Origin: an uncultured Bacillota bacterium
Lineage (GTDB): Bacteria; Bacillota; Clostridia; Christensenellales; UBA1242
Direction of reading: 5' to 3'
Assembly (NCBI GenBank): GCA_947090235.1
Contig: CAMUNJ010000058.1
Span: 1 to 5,317, forward strand
Length of the DNA: 5,317 nucleotides
Shown here: piece after piece, positions 1 through 3,848 of the stretch
Position numbering within the stretch: the first letter of the stretch is position 1
Layout of the letters: every line of letters starts with the position of its first letter
Notes under the pieces: model-generated
Databases searched by the model: none
Seen by the model: the letters and a program-made list of their open reading frames with translations, nothing else
Told to the model about the DNA's origin: nothing
Made by a program: the position numbers and the translations under genes

Positions 1-318
1 GATCCTGTGCTTGCCTACAAAAAAGATGGAGCAGAAATGTTTGAAAATATGATCGACAAGATTAGAAATTTGACATGTTTGTTTATATTAAATACTCAAA
101 TTGATCGACCAGAGCCTGTTCAACAAATGCCTCAGCAACCACAATATACTGTTGTTATGACTGGCAAAGAATTGACGCCAGAAGAGCGTGCTGAACAAGC
201 AAAAAAGAAAAAACCTCATGTACAGCAAACAATAGTCAATACTGAAAAACAAATAGGTAGAAATGACCCTTGTCCATGTGGAAGTGGCAAGAAATATAAA
301 AATTGTTGTGGACGCTAG
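1..318 (+). CDS. secA: SecA preprotein translocase ATPase, C-terminal end (5' truncated)
   Basis: This is the last 105 residues of SecA, the cytoplasmic ATPase that pushes preproteins through the SecYEG channel. The frame is open from base 1, so the gene starts left of the window. The first residues (DPVLAYKKDGAEMFENMI) match the helical scaffold/wing end that normally reads DP...YK.EG..MF..M. A Gln/Pro-rich linker follows (about residues 38-50), then a Lys-rich stretch, then the SEC-C zinc motif at nt 271-309: Cys-Pro-Cys, eight residues, Cys-Cys, within GRNDPCPCGSGKKYKNCCGR. In the family this tail binds zinc and contacts SecB or ribosomes and phospholipid; many Bacillota keep it without SecB. 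The TAG stop lies inside the left arm of a long inverted repeat. Downstream there are HTH genes, not the prfB often found after secA. Identification is near certain. Confidence 0.97.
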   Translation, partial: DPVLAYKKDGAEMFENMIDKIRNLTCLFILNTQIDRPEPVQQMPQQPQYTVVMTGKELTPEERAEQAKKKKPHVQQTIVNTEKQIGRNDPCPCGSGKKYKNCCGR

Positions 319-388
319 CGAGAATCTTGCTGAATAGCCTCAAACTTTGCTTGGCAAAGTTCTACGGCTTTAACGCAAGTTCTCGCTA
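316..388. repeat. Nested inverted repeat overlapping the secA stop codon
   Basis: An outer stem pairs 316-330 (TAGCGAGAAtCTTGC) with 375-388 (GCAAGTTCTCGCTA), 14 bp with one bulged base. Inside it, AACTTTGC (343-350) pairs perfectly with GCAAAGTT (354-361) around a TTG loop, and AGCC (336-339) can pair with GGCT (366-369). No T-run directly follows the structure, so it is not a classic intrinsic terminator. It could protect the secA mRNA 3' end, terminate with another factor, or be a palindromic mobile repeat. The stop codon is its first three bases. Confidence 0.7.
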
Positions 389-430
389 TTCGCGACCAAG
401 CGAAATCGCACGCTGATTCAAAATCAGATT
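389..430. repeat. Degenerate relative of the ssb-rpsR tandem repeat
   Basis: The stretch CGACCAAGCG..AAAT.CGCACG followed by CTGATTCAAAATCAGATT lines up, with gaps, with the repeat units at 2455-2638 (CGGTCAAGGACGCCAAATGTCGCCCG, then CTGATTGAAGAATCACATT in the ungapped parts). The alignment needs a gap of roughly 12 bases and was made by eye. It suggests that the same intergenic element lies 3' of both secA and ssb. The right part coincides with the CTGA-N7-TCAG dyad listed separately, so this similarity and an operator role compete as explanations. Confidence 0.4.
410..430. promoter_or_regulatory. Putative operator O1 upstream of the first HTH gene
   Basis: CTGATT (413-418), CAA loop, AATCAG (422-427) is a perfect 6-bp dyad; as half-sites it reads CTGA-N7-TCAG. 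The same half-sites with the same 7-bp spacing occur twice between 931 and 982, in front of the paralogous HTH gene. The two HTH proteins have almost identical recognition helices, so a shared site is expected. The dyad is followed by a T-rich stretch (434-441) and could instead be a weak terminator stem. I see no convincing -35/-10 pair here. Confidence 0.45.
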
Positions 431-467
431 TATGATTTTTTTGTACTATTTATGTCAATATATTAGT

Positions 468-677
468 ATGAAAAAACAAGAAATAGGTAGTCGACTTAAA
501 GAATTGCGATTGGAAAGAGGATTAACACAGGTTGCTCTTGCTGAAATTCTTAAAATAGATAAATCAACAATTGCAAAATACGAAACAAATAAAATAGAAC
601 CTAGCATATCAATGCTAATTGCTTTTGTTGAGTTTTTTCAGGTATCGGCTGATTATATTTTAGGCTTAGTAGACTAA
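468..677 (+). CDS. Small Cro/C1-type (XRE) HTH DNA-binding protein, copy 1
   Basis: A 69-residue protein made almost wholly of one HTH_3/XRE fold: helix 1 about residues 6-17, HTH helix 2 about 20-28 (LTQVALAEIL), recognition helix about 31-41 (DKSTIAKYET), helices 4-5 to about 57, ending ADYILGLVD. Such single-domain proteins act as dimeric repressors or antirepressors. The frame extends upstream to an ATG at 432, but those 12 residues (MIFLYYLCQYIS) do not belong to the family; the start at 468 gives the usual length. Neither start has a clear Shine-Dalgarno site, so translation may be weak or leaderless. It is 36/64 identical (about 56%, counted by eye) to the protein at 1005-1208, so the two are recent paralogues. 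Its stop codon overlaps that of the convergent gene by 4 bp. Which promoters it controls is inferred, not shown. Confidence 0.88.
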   Translation: MKKQEIGSRLKELRLERGLTQVALAEILKIDKSTIAKYETNKIEPSISMLIAFVEFFQVSADYILGLVD

Positions 678-907
678 TCTAGTTTTAATATTTCTTTTAA
701 AATTTTATAAGATAAGGCATCAACTTCTAGTTCTTTAAAATATTCACTTAATATTCTTTTGTAAGCAGGGCTGTTCCACAAATATTTGTTTCTTATATAT
801 TTGCATACTCCAAAATGTAATGAAAATTTATCTAAATTATTTATTGATTTTAAATCTAATTGACCTTCAAGGTCTTTTTTTATCTTATTTAACAAACTTT
901 TAACCAT
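674..907 (-). CDS. Small DUF6794-like protein of unknown function
   Basis: A 77-residue reverse-strand protein. The central segment HFGVCKYIRNKYLW (about residues 31-44) followed by an acidic ...EVDALSYKILKEIL end resembles the DUF6794-type pattern HF.LGM.IRN...W...D...S..I, a family without known function that I recall from phage-like and accessory regions; this assignment is from memory and tentative. The N-terminus is Lys-rich and helical (MVKSLLNKIKKDLEG). An upstream ATG at 919 exists, but the ATG at 907 has GGGG six bases ahead of it (ATGGGGTTAATTATG read on the - strand), so 907 is chosen. A -10-like TTTAAT (5/6) lies at 924-929 on the - strand, next to operator O2. It is divergent from the second HTH gene (97 bp apart) and tail-to-tail with the first. 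No membrane segment or signal peptide is seen. Confidence 0.72.
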   Translation of the reverse strand: MVKSLLNKIKKDLEGQLDLKSINNLDKFSLHFGVCKYIRNKYLWNSPAYKRILSEYFKELEVDALSYKILKEILKLD

Positions 908-930
908 AATTAACCCCATTTTTATTAAAA

Positions 931-951
931 ATTCTGACTAGCAATCAGAAT
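931..951. promoter_or_regulatory. Putative operator O2, in front of the reverse-strand gene
   Basis: A dyad of perfect 7-bp half-sites, ATTCTGA (931-937) and TCAGAAT (945-951), separated by 7 bp. It matches O3 at 15 of 21 positions. Its edge is 23 bp from the start codon of the reverse-strand gene at 907 and adjoins that gene's -10-like element. XRE-family repressors commonly bind such dyads; binding by the neighbouring HTH proteins is inferred. Confidence 0.68.
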
Positions 952-961
952 TGAAATAATC

Positions 962-982
962 ATACTGATTTTCTGTCAGAAT
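962..982. promoter_or_regulatory. Putative operator O3, in front of the second HTH gene
   Basis: ATACTGA (962-968), 7 bp, TCAGAAT (976-982): the same architecture as O2 with one mismatch between the half-sites. The centre lies 31 bp from that of O2, about three helical turns, so dimers on O2 and O3 would sit on the same DNA face. Its edge is 22 bp from the ATG at 1005. A TTGAAA hexamer at 951-956 could be a -35, but the only downstream -10 candidate (CAGAAT, 977-982) is 20 bp away, so I do not call a promoter. Confidence 0.65.
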
Positions 983-1004
983 GTAAAGTGAAAGTTGGTG
1001 AATT

Positions 1005-1208
1005 ATGAAAATTATAGGTGAAAAATTAAAAGAATTAAGAAAAGAAAAAGATTTAACTCAAACCAAATTGGCTGAGATGTTTTATTTAGACAAATCAACA
1101 GTTGCTAAATATGAAACTGGTGAGATTAGACCAAGTTATGAAATTTTAATTAAATTTGCTGATTATTTTGGTGTGACAGTTGACTATTTTTTAGGTAGAG
1201 AGGATTGA
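1005..1208 (+). CDS. Small Cro/C1-type (XRE) HTH DNA-binding protein, copy 2
   Basis: A 67-residue single-domain XRE protein: helix 1 about residues 4-15, HTH helix 2 LTQTKLAEMF (17-26), recognition helix DKSTVAKYET (29-38), helices 4-5 to about 55, and the typical ending DYFLGRED. The recognition helix differs from copy 1 only by Val for Ile, so both should read the same DNA. It is divergent from the gene at 674-907, and the shared 97-bp gap holds two matching dyads, the classic layout of an autoregulated repressor that also controls its neighbour. The RBS is weak (GGTG four bases before ATG). About 60 bp separate it from the rpsF promoter, with no obvious terminator. No oligomerisation or sensor domain follows the HTH. 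Confidence 0.9.
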   Translation: MKIIGEKLKELRKEKDLTQTKLAEMFYLDKSTVAKYETGEIRPSYEILIKFADYFGVTVDYFLGRED

Positions 1209-1269
1209 TATTTTATCATTTTCCTTGCTATTAAACATAAAAAAGCCATAAATTAAAATCAAATAATGC

Positions 1270-1298
1270 TTGACATTAAATATTTATTATGTTAATAT
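1270..1298 (+). promoter_or_regulatory. Sigma-A-type promoter of the rpsF operon
   Basis: A perfect -35 TTGACA (1270-1275), a 17-bp spacer, and -10 TAATAT (1293-1298, 4/6) preceded by a TG dinucleotide at 1290-1291 (extended -10). Transcription would start near 1304-1306, leaving a leader of about 70 nt before rpsF. Confidence 0.8.
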
Positions 1299-1303
1299 AA
1301 AGG

Positions 1304-1350
1304 AGCAGTAGTAAACTGCTTCTTTTGTTTTCTTTGAGATATAAGAAAAC
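1304..1350 (+). promoter_or_regulatory. Structured leader of rpsF (two hairpins)
   Basis: Right at the predicted 5' end of the transcript, AGCAGT (1304-1309) pairs with ACTGCT (1315-1320) around AGTAA. A second perfect 8-bp stem pairs GTTTTCTT (1327-1334) with AAGAAAAC (1343-1350) around an 8-nt loop. The RBS AAGGAGGT (1363-1370) stays unpaired downstream. Ribosomal-protein leaders are often autoregulatory, but the CCG element expected of the known S6:S18 leader motif is absent here. The second hairpin and the TTCTTTTG before it also resemble the hairpin family found at 2740, 3347 and 3849. Confidence 0.5.
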
Positions 1351-1375
1351 CAATAGTCCAAAAAGGAGGTCAGAT

Positions 1376-1663
1376 ATGAATAAGTATGAAGTTCTTTATA
1401 TCATTTCTGCTGACGAAACCGAAGAAAAGCGTGAGGAGATTATCAAAAAGTTTTCTTCTTATGTTGAATCTAAAGGTGGAGTTGTTAGCGGCGTTGATAA
1501 ATGGGGCATGAAAAAACTTGCTTATGACATTAACTTCAAAAGCGAAGGTTTTTATGTTCTTATGAATTTTGAACTTGCTGGAAAAGATGTTGATAGTTTA
1601 AAACAAATTATGACAATCAACGAATCAGTAGTTCGCGTTCAAATCGTTCGCAAGGACGCTTAA
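1376..1663 (+). CDS. rpsF: 30S ribosomal protein bS6
   Basis: A 95-residue protein, the normal bS6 length, with the family's opening (MNKYEVLYIISADETEEKREEIIKKF), the central KWGMKKLAYDINFKSEGFYVLM segment (usual form WG.RKLAY.I.....G.Y), and the closing IMTINESVVRVQIVRKD. bS6 has a ferredoxin-like fold and binds bS18 on the platform of the 30S subunit. A strong RBS AAGGAGGT ends five bases before the ATG at 1376; the frame can be extended upstream to a TTG at 1325, but that part is the leader. It is the first gene of an operon whose other members include ssb and rpsR. The TAA stop overlaps an unused ATG at 1663. Confidence 0.97.
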   Translation: MNKYEVLYIISADETEEKREEIIKKFSSYVESKGGVVSGVDKWGMKKLAYDINFKSEGFYVLMNFELAGKDVDSLKQIMTINESVVRVQIVRKDA

Positions 1664-1686
1664 TGAGATGCAAGGGAGGGAATTGT

Positions 1687-1935
1687 ATGATTATTAAACC
1701 TAATATGAGTGCCGAAGAAGTACAAAACTTAAAAGATAATACTGTTAAAAGAATGGGGTCTATTCCTAAAATGTCCCTTTCTTCTGTAAAATGTGCTAAA
1801 CCTACTGAAAATGGTTTAAATGTTGAAAATTACATCAAGACTTCGAAAGAATCTGAAACAGAAGAACAGAGAATATTAAGAGAACGACTTGAACAATATA
1901 AAGAAGATTTGGATTGTGTCGATCAATTTTTTTAA
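1687..1935 (+). CDS. Uncharacterised 82-residue protein between rpsF and ssb
   Basis: I do not recognise a family. The start at 1687 is preceded by a strong RBS AAGGGAGGG (1672-1680) six bases away; the frame also opens at an ATG at 1663 overlapping the rpsF stop, but that would place the RBS inside the gene. The protein is hydrophilic with no membrane segment. Residues about 1-20 look helical (MSAEEVQNLKDNTVKRM), the middle is Ser/Lys-rich and loop-like, and residues about 48-77 form a charged helix (ESETEEQRILRERLEQYK). It ends KEDLDCVDQFF, acidic then aromatic, a little like the tip of SSB next door (DDDDSLPF). It is 23 bp downstream of rpsF and 68 bp upstream of ssb, clearly in the same transcript. 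In most Bacillota ssb follows rpsF directly, so this is an insert. A role linked to SSB or the ribosome is only suggested by position. Confidence 0.8.
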   Translation: MIIKPNMSAEEVQNLKDNTVKRMGSIPKMSLSSVKCAKPTENGLNVENYIKTSKESETEEQRILRERLEQYKEDLDCVDQFF

Positions 1936-1966
1936 TCCCTGCAATAGACAACAAAAGTAAAAAGAG

Positions 1967-1987
1967 AGGGCATTTTGAGAATGCTCT
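1967..1987 (+). promoter_or_regulatory. Hairpin just ahead of the ssb ribosome binding site
   Basis: AGGGCATT (1967-1974) pairs with AATGCTCT (1980-1987), 8 bp with one G-U pair, around TTGAG. It ends two bases before the ssb RBS AAGGAG (1990-1995) and has no T-run, so it is not a terminator. It could influence ssb translation or be an mRNA processing site. Confidence 0.5.
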
Positions 1988-2003
1988 ATAAGGAGAAAAA
2001 ATT

Positions 2004-2423
2004 ATGAATAAAGTTATTTTAATTGGGAATTTGACTAAAGACCCTGAACTTGCAACAACAAACAGTGGCGTTGCAGTTTGCAGATTTTCAATCGCTGTTC
2101 AAAGAAGATTTCAAAATGCTGACGGCGAGAGAGAAGCAGATTTCTTCAACATTGTTGTTTGGAGAGCTGCAGGTGAAAACTGTGCTAAGTTTTTAAAGAA
2201 GGGATCTAAGTGTGCCGTTGTTGGTCGTCTTCAAAATTCTAGTTATGAAGCACAAGATGGTTCAAAGCGTTATACAACTGAAATTGTTGCAGACGAAGTT
2301 GAATTTTTAGGTTCAAGAAATAGTGACAACGGAGAAAGCACTCCAGTTTCTACTCCAAAGCCTGCTAAGAAAGAAACTAGCGAGCTTGAACCAATTGATG
2401 ACGATGATAGTCTTCCATTCTAG
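2004..2423 (+). CDS. ssb: Single-stranded DNA-binding protein SSB
   Basis: A 139-residue SSB. Residues 1-105 form the OB fold: MNKVILIGNLTKDPEL at the start, then VCRFSIAVQRRF, DFFNIVVWRAAGENCAKFLKKGSKCAVVGRL and YTTEIVADEVEFL, all in the family's usual order. Residues about 106-128 are a low-complexity Ser/Pro/Lys linker. The acidic tip EPIDDDDSLPF (129-139) is the conserved peptide that docks replication and repair partners. SSB coats single-stranded DNA as a tetramer. The RBS AAGGAG is eight bases before the ATG. It keeps its usual place between rpsF and rpsR, though an extra ORF lies upstream and a 370-bp gap downstream. The last base of its stop codon starts a palindrome. Confidence 0.97.
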   Translation: MNKVILIGNLTKDPELATTNSGVAVCRFSIAVQRRFQNADGEREADFFNIVVWRAAGENCAKFLKKGSKCAVVGRLQNSSYEAQDGSKRYTTEIVADEVEFLGSRNSDNGESTPVSTPKPAKKETSELEPIDDDDSLPF

Positions 2424-2437
2424 CAAACTTAGTTTGC
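2423..2437. repeat. Perfect palindrome at the ssb stop codon
   Basis: GCAAACT, a single T, AGTTTGC: a 7-bp perfect inverted repeat (6-bp stem with a TTA loop in RNA), overlapping the last base of the stop codon. There is no T-run after it. It echoes the AACTTTGC/GCAAAGTT hairpin after secA. CCAATTGG at 2446-2453 is a further short palindrome. Together with the repeats that follow, this begins the 370-bp gene-free gap between ssb and rpsR. Confidence 0.55.
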
Positions 2438-2454
2438 ATCACTATCCAATTGGT

Positions 2455-2638
2455 GAATGAAAAATCAAAATATAATCGGTCAAGGACGCCAAATGTCGCC
2501 CGACTATCTTACGACTGATTGAAGAATCACATTGTATTCGGTCAAGGCACCAAATGTGCCGCGATTGTCTTACAAGAGATTGGAAAATCATATTGTATTC
2601 GGTCAAAGGCAACCAGAAGTTCGACGATTGTCTAAAAA
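2455..2638. repeat. Three tandem 61-62-bp repeats between ssb and rpsR
   Basis: Units at 2455-2516, 2517-2577 and 2578-2638. The first 25 bases align without gaps in all three: GANTG..A.AATCA...T.TA.TCGG. Next comes a GTCAAGG block, a variable core, then CGAtTGTCT (CGACTATCT in unit 1). In units 2 and 3 the start can fold as GATT-4-AATC; unit 2 also has GGCAC-CAAAT-GTGCC (2546-2560), a perfect 5-bp stem. Units 2 and 3 are closest; unit 1 is more diverged. No long open frame crosses them. They lie inside the expected ssb-rpsR transcript, so they would be transcribed. Nothing marks them as CRISPR: there are no unique spacers between short identical repeats. Confidence 0.75.
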
Positions 2639-2653
2639 TATAAAATAAAGTTT

Positions 2654-2724
2654 TTAATGCTTTGAAAAATTTGCGAATTAATTAAACGAAGATAAAAAAT
2701 TAATGCAAATTTAAAAAGCATTAA
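2654..2724. repeat. Long AT-rich imperfect hairpin upstream of rpsR
   Basis: Three stem blocks are stacked: TTAATGCTTT (2654-2663) with AAAGCATTAA (2715-2724), AAATTTGC (2667-2674) with GCAAATTT (2705-2712), and ATTAATT (2677-2683) with AATTAAT (2698-2704). That gives 25 bp of perfect pairs with only 2-3-nt interruptions and a 14-nt loop. A weak promoter-like pair, TTGCGA (2671-2676) and TAAAAA (2693-2698) with a 16-bp spacer, falls inside it and might give rpsR extra transcription; I give it little weight. The size and symmetry would also suit a MITE-like or processing element. Confidence 0.65.
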
Positions 2725-2739
2725 TAAAGGTTTCTTTTG

Positions 2740-2765
2740 ATTACTTTTCTTGGAAGAAAAGTAAT
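2740..2765. repeat. Hairpin family copy A, upstream of rpsR
   Basis: ATTACTTTTCTT (2740-2751) pairs perfectly with AAGAAAAGTAAT (2754-2765), 12 bp. It is preceded by TTTCTTTTG, as is the copy at 3849-3875. It sits about 30 bp upstream of the rpsR start; the frame can be read through it from 2737, but the RBS at 2782-2787 marks the real start downstream. Confidence 0.75.
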
Positions 2766-2793
2766 GCAAAATTTAGAAAAAAAGGAGAAAATC

Positions 2794-3087
2794 ATGAGCG
2801 AAGTTAAAGAAGTTGTAAAAACTGAAGAAAAAGCAGTAGCACAAATGCCTGCTGCTCCTTCAAAAAAATTCCGTAAACCTGCTAAAAAGAAAGTTTGTGC
2901 TTTCTGCGTTGCTGGTGAAAAGGTAATTGATTACAAAGATGTTGCTAAAATCAAAAAATACATTACAGAAAGAGGTAAGATTTTACCAAGACGCCAAACT
3001 GGAGTTTGTGCTAAACATCAAAGAGAACTTACTACCGCTATCAAGCGTGCAAGAAATGTTGCTCTTCTTCCATATGTTGGAGATTAA
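2794..3087 (+). CDS. rpsR: 30S ribosomal protein bS18
   Basis: A 97-residue bS18, which pairs with bS6 on the 30S platform. The core (residues about 32-95) follows the family closely: KKVCAFCVAGEKVIDYKDV, YITERGKILPRRQTG, VCAKHQRELTTAIKRARNVALLPYV. Cys35, Cys38, Cys72 and His75 would make a zinc-type site, as in Cys-containing bS18 variants. The N-terminal 30 residues are a Lys/Glu/Ala-rich extension, common in Bacillota. The RBS AAGGAG (2782-2787) is six bases before the ATG at 2794; upstream in-frame starts run through a hairpin and are rejected. It is 370 bp from ssb, unusually far for this operon, and 30 bp ahead of rpmE. Confidence 0.96.
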   Translation: MSEVKEVVKTEEKAVAQMPAAPSKKFRKPAKKKVCAFCVAGEKVIDYKDVAKIKKYITERGKILPRRQTGVCAKHQRELTTAIKRARNVALLPYVGD

Positions 3088-3117
3088 TTTTAAAATTTAA
3101 ATAAAAGGGGAAAGATT

Positions 3118-3321
3118 ATGCAAAAAGAAATTCATCCAGATTATCACGAAGTGACTGTTGTTTGTGCTTGTGGAAACACTTTCAAAACAAAGTCTAATGC
3201 TAAAGGCGAATCAATCAGTATAGATATTTGCAACAAATGTCACCCATTCTTCACAGGAAAGAAGAAGGTTGTTGATGCCAGTGGTAATGTTGAAAAATTC
3301 AAAAATAAATATGGCGTGTAA
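3118..3321 (+). CDS. rpmE: 50S ribosomal protein bL31, zinc-binding form
   Basis: A 67-residue bL31 of the zinc (C+) type: Cys16 and Cys18 in VVCACGNTF and Cys38 and Cys41 in DICNKCHPFFTGKKK supply the four ligands. The opening MQKEIHPDYHEVTVVC and the end GNVEKFKNKYGV are typical. bL31 sits at the subunit interface on the central protuberance and bridges 50S and 30S; in many bacteria the zinc form doubles as a zinc store and is swapped for a Cys-free paralogue in zinc limitation. The RBS AAAGGGG (3104-3110) is seven bases before the ATG. Only 30 bp separate it from rpsR, so the two are probably cotranscribed. Its stop codon falls in the loop of the terminator. Confidence 0.97.
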   Translation: MQKEIHPDYHEVTVVCACGNTFKTKSNAKGESISIDICNKCHPFFTGKKKVVDASGNVEKFKNKYGV

Positions 3322-3337
3322 GTGCCATATTTTTTTA
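3307..3337 (+). terminator. Intrinsic terminator of the ribosomal-protein operon
   Basis: AAATATGGC (3307-3315) pairs with GCCATATTT (3324-3332), 9 bp, loop 3316-3323 containing the rpmE stop codon, followed by an unbroken T-run to 3336. It is compact and overlaps the coding end. Confidence 0.85.
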
Positions 3338-3344
3338 TCTTTCA

Positions 3345-3383
3345 TTTTTTCTTTCTTTTCTTCATAAGAAAAGAAAGAAAAGA
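3345..3383. repeat. Purine/pyrimidine hairpin downstream of rpmE (family copy B)
   Basis: A 16-bp perfect stem (3347-3362 with 3366-3381, loop CAT), extended by a G-U and an A-T pair. One strand is pure C/T, the other pure A/G, based on TTTCTTTTCTT and AAGAAAAGAAA. The core TTTTCTT / AAGAAAA is shared with the hairpins at 2740 and 3849. It may back up the terminator or belong to the repeat family. Confidence 0.7.
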
Positions 3384-3390
3384 AAACTAA

Positions 3391-3433
3391 AAACAAGGCG
3401 TTAAAAAATTGAAAATTTTTTAACGCCTTGTTT
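3391..3433. terminator. Probable bidirectional terminator, perfect 20-bp inverted repeat
   Basis: Arms at 3391-3410 and 3414-3433 are perfectly complementary (key core AAGGCGTT / AACGCCTT plus an A6/T6 block) around a GAA loop. It sits between two converging genes, 69 bp after the rpmE stop and 20 bp after the end of the reverse-strand gene. T-rich tracts follow on both strands (TTGTTTAAACTTTATTTATTT in + sense is partly interrupted), so it can serve both. Confidence 0.8.
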
Positions 3434-3452
3434 AAACTTTATTTATTTTCAA

Positions 3453-3770
3453 TTAAAAATTCTCACGGAAACATTCTGGACATTTTTTATCATAGTGTAT
3501 TTGCTCTGGCATATTTAGAGTAAAATAAATTTCTATAGGTGAAATTCGTTCTTTTATTGGTTTTTCATAGTCTGGCATATAAACATTAGAGGTTTCGTAT
3601 TTAATCAAACTGCTTATATTGTTGTTTTGATTATAATCCTCTCCAGTAAATCCGCATGAGGTTTTAATTGAATTGTAATAAATAGGCTTACCATCTTTAA
3701 TTGCAGATCTAACGCCAGTATTAACAATGTGCAATATGTGTGCTTTTCCTTGTTTTAAAATTGCGTACAT
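3453..3770 (-). CDS. Uncharacterised 105-residue protein with a C-terminal CPEC motif
   Basis: I do not recognise a family, but this looks like a true gene: on the - strand it has AAGGAGGG five bases ahead of its ATG, a well-matched promoter and a terminator. The protein starts MYAILKQGKAHILHIVNTG, has a likely beta-rich N-terminal half (IKDGKPIYYNSIKTSCGF, about residues 24-41), a polar Asn-rich loop (46-54), and ends KKCPECFRENF. Cys39, Cys97 and Cys100 (with His92 nearby) could bind a metal, as in small zinc-ribbon-like proteins, but only one CxxC knuckle is complete. No signal peptide or membrane segment is seen. It lies in reverse orientation between rpmE and the DUF1385-PrmC gene, a pair usually found in line, so it is probably an insert. 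Function unknown. Confidence 0.78.
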   Translation of the reverse strand: MYAILKQGKAHILHIVNTGVRSAIKDGKPIYYNSIKTSCGFTGEDYNQNNNISSLIKYETSNVYMPDYEKPIKERISPIEIYFTLNMPEQIHYDKKCPECFRENF

Positions 3771-3794
3771 AAGTTCCCTCCTTATTCCATAATT

Positions 3795-3823
3795 ATTTTA
3801 ACACAAAAACATATAGGAGTCAA
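3795..3823 (-). promoter_or_regulatory. Sigma-A-type promoter of the 105-residue protein gene
   Basis: Read on the - strand: -35 TTGACT (5/6, + coordinates 3818-3823), a 17-bp spacer, then -10 TAAAAT (5/6, 3795-3800) with a TG one base upstream (extended -10). The predicted start near 3788 leaves a leader of about 18 nt with the RBS at 3776-3783. It is the strongest promoter match in the window after the rpsF one. Confidence 0.82.
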
Positions 3824-3848
3824 TAGGGGAATTTTTATTTTTCTTTTG

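Noticed and set aside
432..467. Upstream ATG extending the first HTH protein by 12 residues
   Set aside because: The extra hydrophobic residues do not fit the family, and no RBS supports this start.
441..469. Promoter TTGTAC - 17 bp - TAGTAT for the first HTH gene
   Set aside because: The spacing is right, but both boxes match poorly and the -10 overlaps the chosen ATG, so the transcript would start inside the gene.
468..1208. Classic toxin-antitoxin pair in the HTH island
   Set aside because: Two HTH genes and a convergent/divergent partner do not form the usual bicistronic layout, and the partner has no recognised toxin fold; only the regulatory link is supported.
1299..1375. Known S6:S18 autoregulatory leader motif
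   Set aside because: The leader is structured, but I find no CCG trinucleotide flanked by a stem as that motif needs, so I keep it only as an unclassified leader.
2455..2638. CRISPR array
   Set aside because: The repetition covers the whole 61-62-bp unit and the copies diverge; there are no short identical repeats with unique spacers and no cas genes.
2737..2793. Upstream start extending bS18 by 19 residues
   Set aside because: It reads through a perfect hairpin, while AAGGAG six bases before the ATG at 2794 gives normal bS18 length.
3211..3396. 61-codon open frame on the - strand over rpmE and its terminators
   Set aside because: It is antisense to a certain bL31 gene, and its N-terminal part is the low-complexity translation of the CT/AG hairpin; it has no RBS.
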